Shown here: positions 1 through 5,150 of the stretch, piece after piece
How positions within the stretch are numbered: position 1 is the first letter of the stretch
Layout of the letters: the number at the start of each line of letters is the position of its first letter
Source: Ignavibacteria bacterium
Lineage (GTDB): Bacteria; Bacteroidota; Ignavibacteria; Kapaibacteriales; UBA4661
DNA length: 5,572 nt
Direction: 5' to 3'
Assembly: GCA_013298375.1 (NCBI GenBank)
Contig: JAAFHM010000335.1
Location: forward strand, 1 to 5,572
The notes under the pieces: model-generated
Databases searched by the model: none
What the model was told of the DNA's origin: nothing
Seen by the model: only the letters and a program-made list of their open reading frames with translations
Made by a program: the position numbers and the translations under genes

Positions 1-46
1 CCGCTGCGAGGTTCTGCATAAACGTCAAGACTGAACGTAAATTCAT
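1..46 (-). CDS. 5' end of an unidentified phage gene (partial)
   Basis: Only the first 15 codons lie in the window; they read MNLRSVLTFMQNLAA and the frame is still open at position 1. The start is an ATG at 46-44. It is preceded by an AGGA Shine-Dalgarno core seven bases upstream and lies 17 nt after the stop of the previous minus-strand gene, so it fits as the next member of the late operon. The visible residues are too few to assign a family. By comparison with Mu-type gene order after gp37, a tail-assembly or tail-structural protein is likely, but that is inference from position alone. Confidence 0.6.
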   Translation of the reverse strand, partial: MNLRSVLTFMQNLAA

Positions 47-63
47 CTGATTGTCCTGAAAAA

Positions 64-591
64 TTATTGAAGAATAGCCTTCCCACTCGTTGGAGCGGAA
101 TGGCGAATGATTATCGTGTTTGCGTCCGAATAAGTGGTTTCGGAGAGGAACTCCACGCCCGTGCTATCCAGCAATATTGCGGTTGCGCGTTTGCCTAAGC
201 CGTGAGCGATATTCCACGTTAGCAGAGGCACAGGGAAATCGTACTCATTGGATTGCTGCTTCGCTGCGTCCACGCGCCCGTCGTTGTCGCTGTCTATGCT
301 GGTGCGGAAGGCTTTCAGCGCGGCGATTTCTGCGGCTTGCGCCTGGAGGGTCGCGGCGATTTGTCCCGGCGTTTGCAATCCAACGGGATTGCCCGCGATA
401 GGAGAGTTTTCGTCCAGCGAACCAACCGTAGAACCGCCCGCAGCATCTACCCACGCCGTACCTGTGCAGCGTTTTTTACCTACACCCCTCAGCACAAGTT
501 CCAAGTTTTTGATACGCAGCGACGCAGGGGGCAGCGCATCAACTTCAAGAAATTGAAGGTATGTTACCTGTTCAATGCCAGTAGTCTGCAT
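64..591 (-). CDS. Fibre- or appendage-like virion protein with calcium-binding-like loop
   Basis: A 175-residue protein not assigned to a named family. Three regions can be seen. Residues 1-70 are a variable N-terminal part. Residues 74-98 are Ala/Gln-rich and probably helical, possibly a short coiled coil (QIAATLQAQAAEIAALKAF). Residues 100-108 read DSDNDGRVD, the D-x-D-x-D-G spacing of dockerin or EF-hand-like calcium loops. Residues 120-175 carry W126, an IAHGLGK motif (128-134), a central TTYSDANTIIIRHS stretch and a terminal SGKAILQ. This W-x-I-x-H-x-LGK ... D-x-N ... S-GKA pattern recurs at the ends of phage tail-fibre and other exposed virion proteins. The start ATG follows gp37 by 4 nt, with a GAGAGG site overlapping the end of gp37. 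A virion surface or tail-tip role is inferred from these motifs and the operon position. Confidence is high that the gene is real and moderate for the role. Confidence 0.75.
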   Translation of the reverse strand: MQTTGIEQVTYLQFLEVDALPPASLRIKNLELVLRGVGKKRCTGTAWVDAAGGSTVGSLDENSPIAGNPVGLQTPGQIAATLQAQAAEIAALKAFRTSIDSDNDGRVDAAKQQSNEYDFPVPLLTWNIAHGLGKRATAILLDSTGVEFLSETTYSDANTIIIRHSAPTSGKAILQ

Positions 592-595
592 GAGG

Positions 596-1018
596 TTAGT
601 CCTCTCCCATGATTATCGTTGTAGAAATTTCGTAGCGCTGCCCGAAAACCCAGACATCGCCTATCTTCGTGGTGAACTCTTCGCTCGTGCGCTTCAGAAA
701 GTTGAAACTCTCTGGCGCATATCCTGTCAGGCAGTTGCGCACAAATCGGAGTAACTCGTACATTGCTCCTGCATCCCGCAGCGTTCGATGATAGACCGTA
801 ACATGAAATTGCAACGTTGTCTGAAACTGTCTCTGCCCAACACCCATCGAATTGTCGTCCTGAGCGGAATCGTACCGAAGGAGTATTGCACCATGCGGAT
901 GCGTTAGTGCATAATCGCCGACTTCGGGATAGAGTTCGACAACAGCGTTTATGCCCTTTGTAAGGGCATCGGCTTTTAAGCGCTCAAATATCGCCTTCTC
1001 TAGTTCCAGTGGTTCCAT
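596..1018 (-). CDS. Mu gp37-like protein (DUF1834)
   Basis: A 140-residue protein resembling the Mu gp37/DUF1834 family, which lies next to gp36 in Mu-like phages. It is probably a neck or tail-completion component; its biochemical role is not well defined. Visible family-like features are an N-terminal helical part (EPLELEKAIFERLKAD), an HPHGAILLRYD strand at 40-50, a QTTLQFHVTVYHRTL strand at 66-80 and a C-terminal WVFGQRYEISTTI strand. I chose the ATG at 1018 because a GAGG site overlaps the stop of gp36 at suitable spacing. The frame has an upstream ATG at 1099, but using it would add 27 residues unlike the family and give a 73-nt overlap with gp36. The real gap to gp36 is 8 nt, consistent with coupled translation. 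Confidence 0.85.
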   Translation of the reverse strand: MEPLELEKAIFERLKADALTKGINAVVELYPEVGDYALTHPHGAILLRYDSAQDDNSMGVGQRQFQTTLQFHVTVYHRTLRDAGAMYELLRFVRNCLTGYAPESFNFLKRTSEEFTTKIGDVWVFGQRYEISTTIIMGED

Positions 1019-1026
1019 TTGCTGCC

Positions 1027-1473
1027 TCAGTACTGTGAGAGTGTGCCGTCCGAAAAAACTTCTTCGCGGCAATTTGCTCGGCTGAAACTCGGCTTGCACC
1101 CATTCGCGCCTGCGCCTTGTGCGTCCAGTGTACGCTCGCCGCGTTGAATTTTTTGCAGTTCGCTCATAACACGATTGCGCTCAGAAGTGTACATCTCCGG
1201 CATTGCTTGTCCTTTTAGTCGCCGCGCATACAAACGATATTCCGTGAGCGAAAGAGAAAAATCCCGTAGCGTTTTCAGGGTTTCTACCGATGCGGACGCT
1301 ATCGGCAATGCGTAGCGCCCGCGTAGGTAGTCGTTAATATCGTTGTCACTGAGGGTAATTGCGTCGCTGACAATAGCAGCATCTACCGCACTTCCGTCCA
1401 CATCATTGGAAAGCTGGGCGACAAGTGTTGTCGTCATGCGTTGTTCAACGTCGGGGATAGTGCAGTATGGCAT
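1027..1473 (-). CDS. Mu gp36-like protein (DUF1320)
   Basis: A 148-residue protein with the standard layout of the DUF1320/Mu gp36 family, thought to be a head-tail connector-type or neck protein. The N-terminus MPYCTIPDVEQRM (1-13) is the typical opening of the family. Residues 43-58 (DNDINDYLRGRYALPI) are its most conserved stretch. Helical residues 64-84 (ETLKTLRDF ... RLYARR), the YTSERNRVMSELQKIQRGERTLD segment (95-117) and a terminal EVFSDGTLSQY complete the pattern. The start shares a base with the stop of the cement-protein gene (TAATG), and no good Shine-Dalgarno site is seen, so initiation probably depends on the ribosome finishing the upstream gene. Confidence 0.88.
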   Translation of the reverse strand: MPYCTIPDVEQRMTTTLVAQLSNDVDGSAVDAAIVSDAITLSDNDINDYLRGRYALPIASASVETLKTLRDFSLSLTEYRLYARRLKGQAMPEMYTSERNRVMSELQKIQRGERTLDAQGAGANGCKPSFSRANCREEVFSDGTLSQY

Positions 1474-1820
1474 TATTTCAAGTGAACGGGTATAAGTTCG
1501 CCCACGCCTGTCGCTGCTGCTAATGCGTAGCCGTTAATTGCCTCGCCCGTTGCTGCTACTCGCGCTCGACCTTGTGCATCACTGGTAAGCGGGTCGCCTT
1601 TTGAAAAGGCAACGGCACTTTCAACAATGGCGATGCCTTCGCAATGAACAGCAGGAGTATCGCCTATGTTGCAATCATCACGAAAAACGCCGAACGCCTT
1701 TTCAGCGTCCACGCACGTTGCTCCTTGATAATTTGCAAAACGGTGTGACGTGAGCGCCGATGCTGCTTTTGGAACGGTATCGGTGAGCAGGTGTTTTTCT
1801 GTATGTTTTGTCGCAGCCAT
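1473..1820 (-). CDS. DUF2190-type capsid cement/decoration protein
   Basis: A 115-residue protein resembling DUF2190-type capsid cement proteins, which bind the outside of the head lattice and stabilise it. The N-terminal part (about 1-45) is mostly polar. A beta-rich remainder shows GIAIVESAVAFSKGDPLTSDAQGRARVAA (63-91), the family-like 'V..G.pLt.Da.Gra..A' pattern, then GEAINGYALAAATGVGELIPVHL at the C-terminus, matching the usual 'G.al.aa..G..v.V.l' end. Its start overlaps the stop of the gp35-like gene by one base (TAATG) and has a strong AAGGAG site 7 nt upstream, as expected for a protein needed in many copies per capsid. Its place directly after the capsid and gp35 genes supports the assignment. 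Confidence 0.8.
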   Translation of the reverse strand: MAATKHTEKHLLTDTVPKAASALTSHRFANYQGATCVDAEKAFGVFRDDCNIGDTPAVHCEGIAIVESAVAFSKGDPLTSDAQGRARVAATGEAINGYALAAATGVGELIPVHLK

Positions 1821-2047
1821 TAGGATACTCCTTCGGTATTGTCAGCAGAATGATTTGCCTCGTCCGAGTGCGCCTGTTTTACAGCGCCCTCGTACACCAC
1901 ATAGTCAGATAGCGATTCAGCTTCTTGTTTCGTTAATTCAATAACTGCCCCAACTCCGTACGCCACTCCGCCTCGCCGATAGCGGCATTTGAGGCGAAAA
2001 AGCGCACTTTCGCTTGAGCGGTTGTTTGGTACATTTTTTTTTGCCAT
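1820..2047 (-). CDS. Mu gp35-like small protein
   Basis: A 75-residue protein following the major capsid gene, in the slot held by gp35 in Mu-like phages. The core FRLKCRYRRGGVAYGVGAVIELTKQEAESLSDYV (17-50) matches the usual pattern of this group: an RRGG turn, a hydrophobic strand, then a short helix, as in the HI1506/gp35 N-terminal fold. The C-terminal 20 residues are acidic and polar (SDEANHSADNTEGVS) and probably disordered. The function in Mu is not established. The ATG at 2047 lies 15 nt after the capsid stop, with a GGAG core 10 nt upstream. Codons 2-5 contain a run of nine A residues (T9 at 2034-2042 on the plus strand). The family call is moderate because the protein is short. Confidence 0.72.
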   Translation of the reverse strand: MAKKNVPNNRSSESALFRLKCRYRRGGVAYGVGAVIELTKQEAESLSDYVVYEGAVKQAHSDEANHSADNTEGVS

Positions 2048-2062
2048 GATGACTGCGCTCCA

Positions 2063-3004
2063 TTACGGTATAAGGGTGTCTTTGAAAATGAATCCCGCTT
2101 CTGCGCCAACAATCAACTCCTGGTTAATGTCCGTCGAGCGGACAATCGTGAGTTTCGCAAACTCGTTGCCGCCCTCAGGATACTTGTCGGAAATCGGATT
2201 GTTCTGCAAGCGCAGGACGTGACCGAATCGCGGCTGTCGTGCCGTGCGTGTTTCCGACGTTTGCGGATTGCGATAGAACAAACCCGCAAAACCCTTCCAC
2301 AAATCCGTAAAGTTTTCTGCGTCAACGCTATACACGCTTTCGCCGACAACGATATTCGGAATGTCGAATAACTGCTTTAGCAAGTCAATCGTCAAAACAC
2401 CAACGCCGGAGTTGCTTACCAGACCGATAAGTTTCGGATGCTGCAAGAGCGCTCGGTAGCTGTCGTAGGACAATACGAGCAAGTCAGGACGACGGGCAAT
2501 TTTCCCGCGCACCGTGTCTTGTCCTGACCAGAGAATTTCAACGGGGTCGCTTGTTGGCTCGTTAAACTTATCTCCGGCACCAAGAAACTCCACGTGTCCC
2601 GCCGGATAGGTAGCTGGATTTTGAACTAATTTTGCGATGCGCTCTTCTTGCCCCAGCTTGATGACCTCCATCGTCAGTTCCGTTGCCTCTGCCTCTAAGT
2701 CTTCGGGAGAGTACGCATTCTTCTCACGATAATCAATCGGAACTTCGTAGTCGTATTCTTCCGTGTTATAGGGGATTGTTTTTCGATTATCCATCGTGCC
2801 ACGATTCGATTTTGCACCAACAGCGCGATTGGTTTCTTTCGTCAAGAACGATTCCTTGCCGAACAGAGGAATTTTGCCGGATTCTTTCGTCACCGTAACG
2901 GACGGCAAAATTTCCTCGCCGATAAATGCTGCGTTCTGATAACCGCGAGCAATGTTTGTGAGTATCGGGTCTCCACCGTTTTGAAGGTTCTGTATTCTAC
3001 CCAT
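2063..3004 (-). CDS. Major capsid protein (HK97-fold type)
   Basis: A 313-residue protein whose sequence and position identify it as the major head protein, the subunit of the icosahedral shell. The opening PILTNIARGYQNAAFIGEEI (13-32), then PSVTVTKESGKIPLFGKESF, is typical of a group of phage capsid proteins whose N-terminal arm contains 'LTNiArGYqN..fIge...P.v.V.kesGkip.fgke'. The rest is mixed alpha/beta: the YDYEVPIDYREKNAY stretch, a long helix rich in Glu and Leu (LEAEATELTMEVIKLGQEERIAKLV), and a C-terminal beta-rich part (GHVLRLQNN ... LIVGAEAGFIFKDTLIP). The fold assignment follows from the family and is not provable by eye. The start overlaps the end of the protease/scaffold gene by 8 nt and has a strong AAGGAG site, fitting high expression. 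No separate N-terminal delta domain is obvious, in line with a separate scaffold being made upstream. Confidence 0.92.
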   Translation of the reverse strand: MGRIQNLQNGGDPILTNIARGYQNAAFIGEEILPSVTVTKESGKIPLFGKESFLTKETNRAVGAKSNRGTMDNRKTIPYNTEEYDYEVPIDYREKNAYSPEDLEAEATELTMEVIKLGQEERIAKLVQNPATYPAGHVEFLGAGDKFNEPTSDPVEILWSGQDTVRGKIARRPDLLVLSYDSYRALLQHPKLIGLVSNSGVGVLTIDLLKQLFDIPNIVVGESVYSVDAENFTDLWKGFAGLFYRNPQTSETRTARQPRFGHVLRLQNNPISDKYPEGGNEFAKLTIVRSTDINQELIVGAEAGFIFKDTLIP

Positions 3005-3680
3005 TGCGTTGCTCCTTCGATACGAGGCTGAGAGCCTCGCGGTACGTGATAGATTTGCCAGCTTTCTGGCGTTCTTCTTGCAGTGCGACTACTTTTTGGT
3101 GCAACGCCAGGCGTTCTGGCGGCGCTTCGGAAAATTCCCCACTAGCGCTTTCGTTGCCCGCAGATGCGCCGCCGCCCGGTGCTTGCTCACCATAAGAGAT
3201 TTGCTTCAGCATAGGAATAAACTCTTGAAATGCGGCAGTCAAATTCTTTTTCACCTGTTTGCGTTGGTTATTTTTTACTTCGCTGAAGTTCATTTCGTTG
3301 GGAACGCTGCTGGATGCTGCCAGCAGTTCCATCACAAAATCTTTTTGTGGAGGTAAAATTGAACCCTGAGCAATCATGCGTTCGCAGAATTGGTCAAACT
3401 GCGTCAAACGATTTGTCATCTCAAGCGCATCAATCCGCGCTTGCATCGCTTTTTCTCTCTCGGCAAACTGTTCCGCTTGCTGTTTCGCTTGCTCGCTCAT
3501 CGCGGGAGCGCCTGCTGCCGGAGGTGTTCCTGCTGCCGGGGGGTTATCGCCTTGTGGTTTGTATTTTTCTTGCAATTCCTGAATTTTCGCTGCTAACTGA
3601 TTCGCCGTTTCTTCCCCGAAGGTCTCCGACGCGAAACCAAGCAGTTCTTCAAGCATTGCCTGAAGTTGGTCTAGGGGCAT
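2997..3680 (-). CDS. Probable nested scaffold protein from an internal start (Mu Z-like)
   Basis: An in-frame ATG at 3680 inside the protease gene could start a 227-residue product identical to residues 318-544 of the full protein. It is preceded by a perfect AGGAGG core (3691-3686 on the minus strand) five bases upstream, the best ribosome binding site in the window; the full-length start has none. The product would begin MPLDQLQAMLEELLGFASE. It is predicted helical (Leu/Glu/Gln-rich 318-357 and a Lys/Glu/Gln-rich helix at 378-410), with a Pro/Ala/Gly tandem repeat between. In Mu, scaffold gpZ is made from an internal start in gene I, and lambda Nu3 is made similarly within C. Having many scaffolds per few proteases is the known reason for such nesting. 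The internal start is a prediction from sequence, not proven. Confidence 0.6.
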   Translation of the reverse strand: MPLDQLQAMLEELLGFASETFGEETANQLAAKIQELQEKYKPQGDNPPAAGTPPAAGAPAMSEQAKQQAEQFAEREKAMQARIDALEMTNRLTQFDQFCERMIAQGSILPPQKDFVMELLAASSSVPNEMNFSEVKNNQRKQVKKNLTAAFQEFIPMLKQISYGEQAPGGGASAGNESASGEFSEAPPERLALHQKVVALQEERQKAGKSITYREALSLVSKEQRNG

Positions 3681-4631
3681 AACGCCCTCCTCGAATTTAG
3701 TTGGTGAAATTTGTGTTGATGATGATTGCTGTTGTTGAGGTATTTTCTGGGCAGCAGGAACGCCCTGAGCGTTGCTCCCAGCCGTGCCGTTCACTACTTT
3801 AACAAGTTGATTCTTTGAGAGGAGTTCCGGCGGCACTTCCAAGAACGCATTATCCGTCAGGTTGTACCCGTAGTGCAGCGCTGCTTTTGCCAAGCGTCCC
3901 GAAATAATATTCCGCTCTTTGTCGCTATACTCTTTCCGCACATCTTCCCGCTTCCATGTTCCCAGCACGGCTGGCATAAAGCGCTTGTCCATCGGAAAGC
4001 GCAAGTTTACGGGGTCAGCGAAATGTTCTGGCAGAAGGTCTTGGTAATGTGCAGGGAGGTCGTCGTGTCCGCGCTCTTTCGGAGCAATGCCCCAAACAGC
4101 AGACCGCGCTTGACGCGAGAAGGATTGTGTTTGAGCTTTAGGTTTAGCAGGTTTAACAGGCTCGTTGTTAGCGGGTTTGCTTTTCTGGTTACCCGGTTCT
4201 GCTTCGGAAAAAGAACCTTGAAGTTCAGTATTGAGAGCGTTAAATGTTTTCTCTGCGGAAAAGGTAAGTTTTGGGTCAGGCATCCCTTTTACCGCCGGAG
4301 GCGCTGCACCAAGAAAACCAATATGCCGCAGCAGCCCGTCCTCGTACAGTGCGATAGAGCGCTTCGGAAAACGCTTCTCATTGACCATCTGCACGAAGTC
4401 ACTTTGCAGGTCGCGGAACTTTGCGTAGAGCGTACCGCCTACGGCTTTGAGTGCATCTACCCAGCCATAAGCGGGAGAATTATCCAATGGATGACCGATA
4501 GTGACAGGCGCTTCATGCGCTTGCTGGTCATTGTATTTCGCAGCAATAGACTGAAGGTCAGCCTCCGTCCATTCGCGCTGGTTTCCCGCGCTATCGGTTT
4601 GTGTTCCGGCTTTGAATACTTCTATCCACAT
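2997..4631 (-). CDS. Mu gpI-like prohead protease with C-terminal scaffold
   Basis: A 544-residue protein that combines a capsid-maturation protease and an internal scaffold, as in Mu gpI. The N-terminal domain (1 to about 120) has family hallmarks: PVTIGHPLDNSPAYGWVDAL (42-61), the RFPKRSIALYEDG segment (87-99) and a second His in RHIGFLGAAPPAVKGM (102-117). H47, S92 and H103 are the likely active-site residues by analogy with assemblin-like proteases; this is inferred. A Lys/Pro linker (147-167) leads to a second domain (about 170-258) with the FPMDKRFMPAVLGTW ... EERxxI-type pattern seen in other phage proteases. Residues 318-544 are scaffold-like: helical and Glu/Gln-rich with a PPAAG repeat. 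The ATG at 4631 starts just before conserved sequence; a longer frame from a TTG at 4712 adds an unsupported 27 residues. There is no clear Shine-Dalgarno site at 4631. Confidence 0.9.
   Translation of the reverse strand: MWIEVFKAGTQTDSAGNQREWTEADLQSIAAKYNDQQAHEAPVTIGHPLDNSPAYGWVDALKAVGGTLYAKFRDLQSDFVQMVNEKRFPKRSIALYEDGLLRHIGFLGAAPPAVKGMPDPKLTFSAEKTFNALNTELQGSFSEAEPGNQKSKPANNEPVKPAKPKAQTQSFSRQARSAVWGIAPKERGHDDLPAHYQDLLPEHFADPVNLRFPMDKRFMPAVLGTWKREDVRKEYSDKERNIISGRLAKAALHYGYNLTDNAFLEVPPELLSKNQLVKVVNGTAGSNAQGVPAAQKIPQQQQSSSTQISPTKFEEGVMPLDQLQAMLEELLGFASETFGEETANQLAAKIQELQEKYKPQGDNPPAAGTPPAAGAPAMSEQAKQQAEQFAEREKAMQARIDALEMTNRLTQFDQFCERMIAQGSILPPQKDFVMELLAASSSVPNEMNFSEVKNNQRKQVKKNLTAAFQEFIPMLKQISYGEQAPGGGASAGNESASGEFSEAPPERLALHQKVVALQEERQKAGKSITYREALSLVSKEQRNG
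3511..3539 (-). repeat. 18-bp period tandem repeat coding a PPAAG linker
   Basis: CCTGCTGCCGG occurs at 3511-3521 and again at 3529-3539 on the plus strand. On the coding strand it gives PPAAGT PPAAGA, a flexible Pro/Ala/Gly linker between the two helical parts of the scaffold region. It probably arose by local slippage and is not a mobile or regulatory element. Confidence 0.7.
3686..3691 (-). promoter_or_regulatory. Internal AGGAGG ribosome binding site for the nested scaffold
   Basis: AGGAGG on the minus strand, 5 nt before the in-frame ATG at 3680-3678. It lies within the codons for residues EEGV just before the Met, so its presence partly limits that stretch of protein sequence. It complements the anti-Shine-Dalgarno core exactly. 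Confidence 0.6.
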
Positions 4632-4691
4632 TTGGGCGTGTGCTTGAAATGAAAGAGTTACTGATTTACACTCGCACAAAGATAAAAAGCA

Positions 4692-4715
4692 ATAGTGGGC
4701 AAAATATCCCAAAAG
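4692..4715 (-). repeat. Left operator arm of the divergent inverted repeat
   Basis: One of two 24-bp arms. Read on the minus strand it contains TGGG, eight bases, then CCCA (4711-4696), a small dyad of its own. It faces the protease/scaffold gene. Confidence 0.7.
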
Positions 4716-4723
4716 TTACCGTT

Positions 4724-4738
4724 TTCGCTGCCAGCGAA
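4724..4738. repeat. Central perfect palindrome TTCGCTG-C-CAGCGAA
   Basis: A 7-1-7 perfect dyad centred on 4731, within three bases of the centre of the flanking 24-bp inverted repeat (4733.5). It resembles a binding site for a dimeric regulator, or a small stem in RNA. No T-tract follows on either strand, so it is not a typical intrinsic terminator. Confidence 0.6.
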
Positions 4739-4751
4739 GGGCTTGTGCTAT

Positions 4752-4775
4752 CTTTTGTGATATTTTGCACACTAT
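4752..4775 (+). repeat. Right operator arm of the divergent inverted repeat
   Basis: The second 24-bp arm. It contains TGTG, eight bases, then CACA (4756-4771), and ends in the first two bases of the ATG of the small HTH gene. A protein bound here would cover that start. Confidence 0.7.
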
Positions 4776-4995
4776 GAAATCCTTACTTGTCCATATCGAA
4801 ACTTCCGACGGAGAGCGTATCGTTAGCTGCGCCGTCAGCAACTATGCGGAATTGCGCCGTGCAACAGTTCATGCATTGTTTGAATCTTACTTGCAGAAAG
4901 AGCAAGGCACGATGGAGGCATACCAGTTTGTTGCACGGGAGTTTGGAATGCACATAGATTCTGTTCGCCGAATAATCGCAAAAAGGCAAAAATGA
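4774..4995 (+). CDS. Small protein with a probable C-terminal helix-turn-helix
   Basis: A 73-residue protein, not assigned to a named family. Residues 1-25 look like two short beta strands (SLLVHIET ... RIVSCAVS); residues 24-43 form a probable helix (YAELRRATVHALFESYLQK). Residues 47-70 (MEAYQFVAREFGMHIDSVRRIIAK) fit a helix-turn-helix: helix, a turn at FGMH, and a recognition helix with the common 'S/T-V-R-R-I-I' form. DNA binding is inferred from this. The frame could be extended to a TTG at 4765, but the ATG at 4774 is preferred. No Shine-Dalgarno site is present and the ATG touches the right operator arm, so translation may be from a nearly leaderless mRNA and expression may be autoregulated. 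It lies between the divergent capsid and terminase genes, where a regulator of either would be expected. It could instead be a packaging-related DNA-binding protein. Confidence 0.7.
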   Translation: MKSLLVHIETSDGERIVSCAVSNYAELRRATVHALFESYLQKEQGTMEAYQFVAREFGMHIDSVRRIIAKRQK

Positions 4996-5126
4996 ATGAT
5001 TGGATGAATGATGAATCGTTTGTAGGCAGTTTCGGGGATTTTCACTTATACAGCTATATATACTACTCCTCTTACTTTTTCATAATTACAGAAAGTGAAT
5101 ACAAAAGATTCATCATTCATTCTTGA
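4992..5126 (+). CDS. Doubtful 44-codon ORF coupled by ATGA
   Basis: An open frame beginning MNDWMNDESFVGSFGDF and ending in KRFIIHS. Its ATG overlaps the stop of the HTH gene as ATGA, an arrangement typical of coupled phage genes. The middle is aromatic and hydrophobic (LYSYIYYSSYFFIIT, about residues 19-33), which could be a short membrane segment or simply reflect AT-rich DNA. Both ends are formed by the arms of the 21-bp inverted repeat, so the ORF may be a by-product of that repeat. No family is recognised and no codon evidence supports it. Confidence 0.25.
   Translation: MNDWMNDESFVGSFGDFHLYSYIYYSSYFFIITESEYKRFIIHS
5004..5024 (+). repeat. Left arm of a 21-bp inverted repeat
   Basis: Begins ATGAATGATGAATC (14 bases perfectly matched), then one mismatch, then TTTGTA. 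It matches the reverse complement of 5100-5120 at 20 of 21 positions, with 75 bp between the arms. Confidence 0.75.
5100..5120 (-). repeat. Right arm of the 21-bp inverted repeat
   Basis: Reverse complement of 5004-5024 apart from one position. The arms bound a 117-bp unit. No clear short target duplication flanks it. Confidence 0.75.
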
Positions 5127-5150
5127 TTCATAAGAAGGTTAAGATATTAT
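5123..5150 (+). promoter_or_regulatory. Candidate sigma-70-type promoter for the terminase gene
   Basis: TTGATT at 5123-5128 (first four bases of the -35 consensus match) is followed after 16 bp by TATTAT at 5145-5150 (five of six against TATAAT). A start near 5157 would give a leader of about 77 nt before the ATG at 5234. It lies immediately right of the 21-bp inverted repeat, which could therefore act as its control site. The region is AT-rich, so a chance match is possible. Confidence 0.35.

Larger units (their letters stand above)
4692..4775. promoter_or_regulatory. Divergent control region: paired operators around a central palindrome
   Basis: Between the minus-strand capsid operon (starting at 4631) and the plus-strand small HTH gene (starting at 4774) lies a symmetrical region. 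The arms 4692-4715 and 4752-4775 are inverted copies with 22 of 24 bases alike. Read outward, each carries TTTTG-x-GATATTTTGC. Within each arm GATATT follows a TG dinucleotide, so it could serve as an extended -10 element, though no good -35 is visible. On the plus side this would start the transcript almost at the ATG of the HTH gene, giving a nearly leaderless mRNA; on the minus side it would leave a leader of about 65 nt. Shared control of both transcripts by one protein is the simplest reading. Promoter placement is uncertain; the repeat structure is seen directly. Confidence 0.65.

Noticed and set aside
120..612. Several plus-strand open frames opposite the 175-residue gene
   Set aside because: They are Arg/Ala/Cys-rich shadows with no motifs, opposite a gene that fits the operon spacing.
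1019..1099. Longer start for the gp37-like gene at 1099
   Set aside because: The added 27 residues overlap gp36 by 73 nt and do not look like the family; the ATG at 1018 has a GAGG site and begins with typical helical sequence.
3873..4652. 259-codon open frame on the plus strand
   Set aside because: It is antisense to the well-supported protease gene, is rich in Cys, Phe and Arg as expected for a shadow frame, has no recognisable motif and no own promoter.
4632..4712. TTG start at 4712 for the protease/scaffold gene
   Set aside because: It lies inside the left operator arm, has no ribosome binding site, and adds a Cys/Phe/Leu-rich stretch unlike the family. The ATG at 4631 starts just before conserved protease sequence.
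4752..4775. Sigma-54 promoter suggested by TTTTGCA next to a G-rich element
   Set aside because: The GG and GC pairs are 8 bp apart in the left arm rather than the required 10, and the right arm lacks the GG.
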